DNA of 33,643 nucleotides from an uncultured Eubacteriales bacterium (GTDB lineage Bacteria; Bacillota; Clostridia; Peptostreptococcales; Anaerovoracaceae): the NCBI GenBank assembly GCA_902773835.1, contig CACYFZ010000012.1, forward strand, positions 1-33,643, in the 5' to 3' direction. Within the stretch, counting starts at the first letter, position 1, and each line of letters starts with the position of its first letter. The translations under genes were made by a program, and so were the position numbers. The notes beneath the pieces were generated by a model that was not told where the DNA came from, did no database searches, and saw only the letters and a program-made list of their open reading frames with translations. Below are positions 33,190 to 33,643 of this stretch, piece after piece.

Positions 33190-33536
33190 ATACTTACCAC
33201 TAGAAGTTTAGATGCAACCTGTAAGTAACGAGTTCGAGACCATTACTTATCATCGGATAGTTTGGTGCAAATAGTAAGTAATGAGTCCGAGACCATTACT
33301 TACCGTCAGAAAATGTTATGCAAATAGTAAGTAATAGGATATGGCTAATTTGCCTCTTTTTACTTACCAGTGTATTTCTATTAGGTTCCAGTAAGTAATT
33401 GTCTTTGGCAATTCGATTATTATTACTTACCGATTCTGAGAAAATGTTCTTTAGTAAGTAAGAAAACAAAGATAATTGACTCAATCAGAAGCTTGATTAC
33501 TTACTGGCAAATTATAATTATGTGTTGGTAAGTAAA
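33190..33536. repeat. Array of six TTACTTACC-N22-GTAAGTAA dyads
   Basis: Left arms start at 33190, 33243, 33296, 33360, 33423 and 33497; right arms GTAAGTAA start at 33221, 33274, 33327, 33391, 33454 and 33528. In every unit exactly 22 nt separate the 9-nt left arm from the right arm, although the 22-nt sequences mostly differ (units 2 and 3 share the end GCAAATA). Gaps between units vary: 14, 14, 25, 24 and about 35 nt; the two 14-nt gaps are nearly identical (GAGTTCGAGACCA and GAGTCCGAGACCA). There is no coding frame across it. The fixed inner spacing points to paired sites read by a dimeric or multimeric protein, or to a tandem set of hairpins. Confidence 0.85.
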
Positions 33537-33643
33537 ATAAGGGGTAAACTGGTACCCATAAAATGGACACGCATAATTCCACTTTTACATAATCGAACAC
33601 ATCTCTGGTTGTGGCTGCCCCCAATCTGTGGACACGTAGATGT
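33537..33643. other. Right edge; TGGACACG motifs, possible IS end
   Basis: AAAATGGACACG at about 33561 and GTGGACACG near 33629 are direct copies 68 bp apart. Such motifs occur at some insertion-sequence termini, but no transposase frame is inside the window, so this stays unassigned. Confidence 0.25.

Noticed and set aside
33190..33536. CRISPR array
   Set aside because: Repeats are only 8-9 nt and alternate in orientation, the inner 22 nt are bounded by inverted and not direct repeats, and gap lengths vary. No cas genes are seen.
33190..33536. Type III toxin-antitoxin RNA repeat (ToxI-like) or integron attC sites
   Set aside because: ToxI repeats are near-identical direct copies, and attC sites need GTTRRRY/RYYYAAC arms; neither fits. 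A toxin gene beyond the window edge cannot be excluded.

Overview
The window looks like a low-to-mid GC anaerobic Firmicute of the class Clostridia. The grounds are Shine-Dalgarno sites of the AGGAGG type, near-consensus sigma-A promoters, TTG/GTG starts, a Na+-translocating biotin-dependent decarboxylase, AGCS, DAACS and PanF symporters, and amino-acid fermentation genes. A relative of Mogibacterium/Anaerovoracaceae is possible, but this is inferred from gene content and style only.

Positions 1-8841 are an accessory region, visibly more AT-rich than the rest. It consists of the right end of one integrated segment (zinc-ribbon membrane proteins and a zinc-ribbon XpaC-like protein, 263-2351) and a complete segment of about 6.36 kb (2486-8841). 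The second segment carries an AAA/DUF4143 ATPase, an XpaC-like protein, a large SF2 helicase and two membrane proteins. Each segment ends in a 123-bp repeat (2363-2485 and 8719-8841) that finishes with the 3' end of a tRNA gene. Arm-type repeats (TTGTACTAAA) lie at both ends and three 13-bp iterons sit at the right end. No integrase gene is present, so these look like tandem att-bounded satellite islands, possibly with a defence-type cargo.

Positions 9027-15811 form one co-directional cluster: a 2-hydroxyacid dehydrogenase, a ProX-like tRNA editing protein, an unknown protein, homocysteine methyltransferase, an AGCS amino-acid symporter and Tex. It ends at a promoter-hairpin-terminator cassette (15830-15972) that could be a small RNA gene. 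On the opposite strand, 15971-20047 is an operon of an unknown membrane protein, an unusual membrane-anchored Hsp70-like ATPase and a membrane-anchored GH25 muramidase.

Positions 20282-31933 hold vitamin supply and energy metabolism. yhdT-panF (pantothenate uptake) has a structured leader. bioY (biotin uptake) and a LysR regulator lie on the minus strand. Divergent from the regulator is an operon of an acyl-CoA-type carboxyltransferase, OadG-like, biotin carrier, OadB-like pump and OadA/5S-type carboxyltransferase subunits. An aminotransferase, an aspartate/glutamate racemase and a dicarboxylate amino-acid symporter follow. Read together this is a plausible route from aspartate to oxaloacetate, then to pyruvate with Na+ export, or to transcarboxylation of an acyl-CoA.

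The right end (32100-33643) has an EamA transporter followed by 660 bp without a convincing gene. This stretch holds a degenerate 21-bp tandem repeat and then a striking array of six dyads, TTACTTACC-N22-GTAAGTAA, with a fixed 22-nt centre. I could not match this array to any known element, and it is the strongest candidate here for something undescribed.
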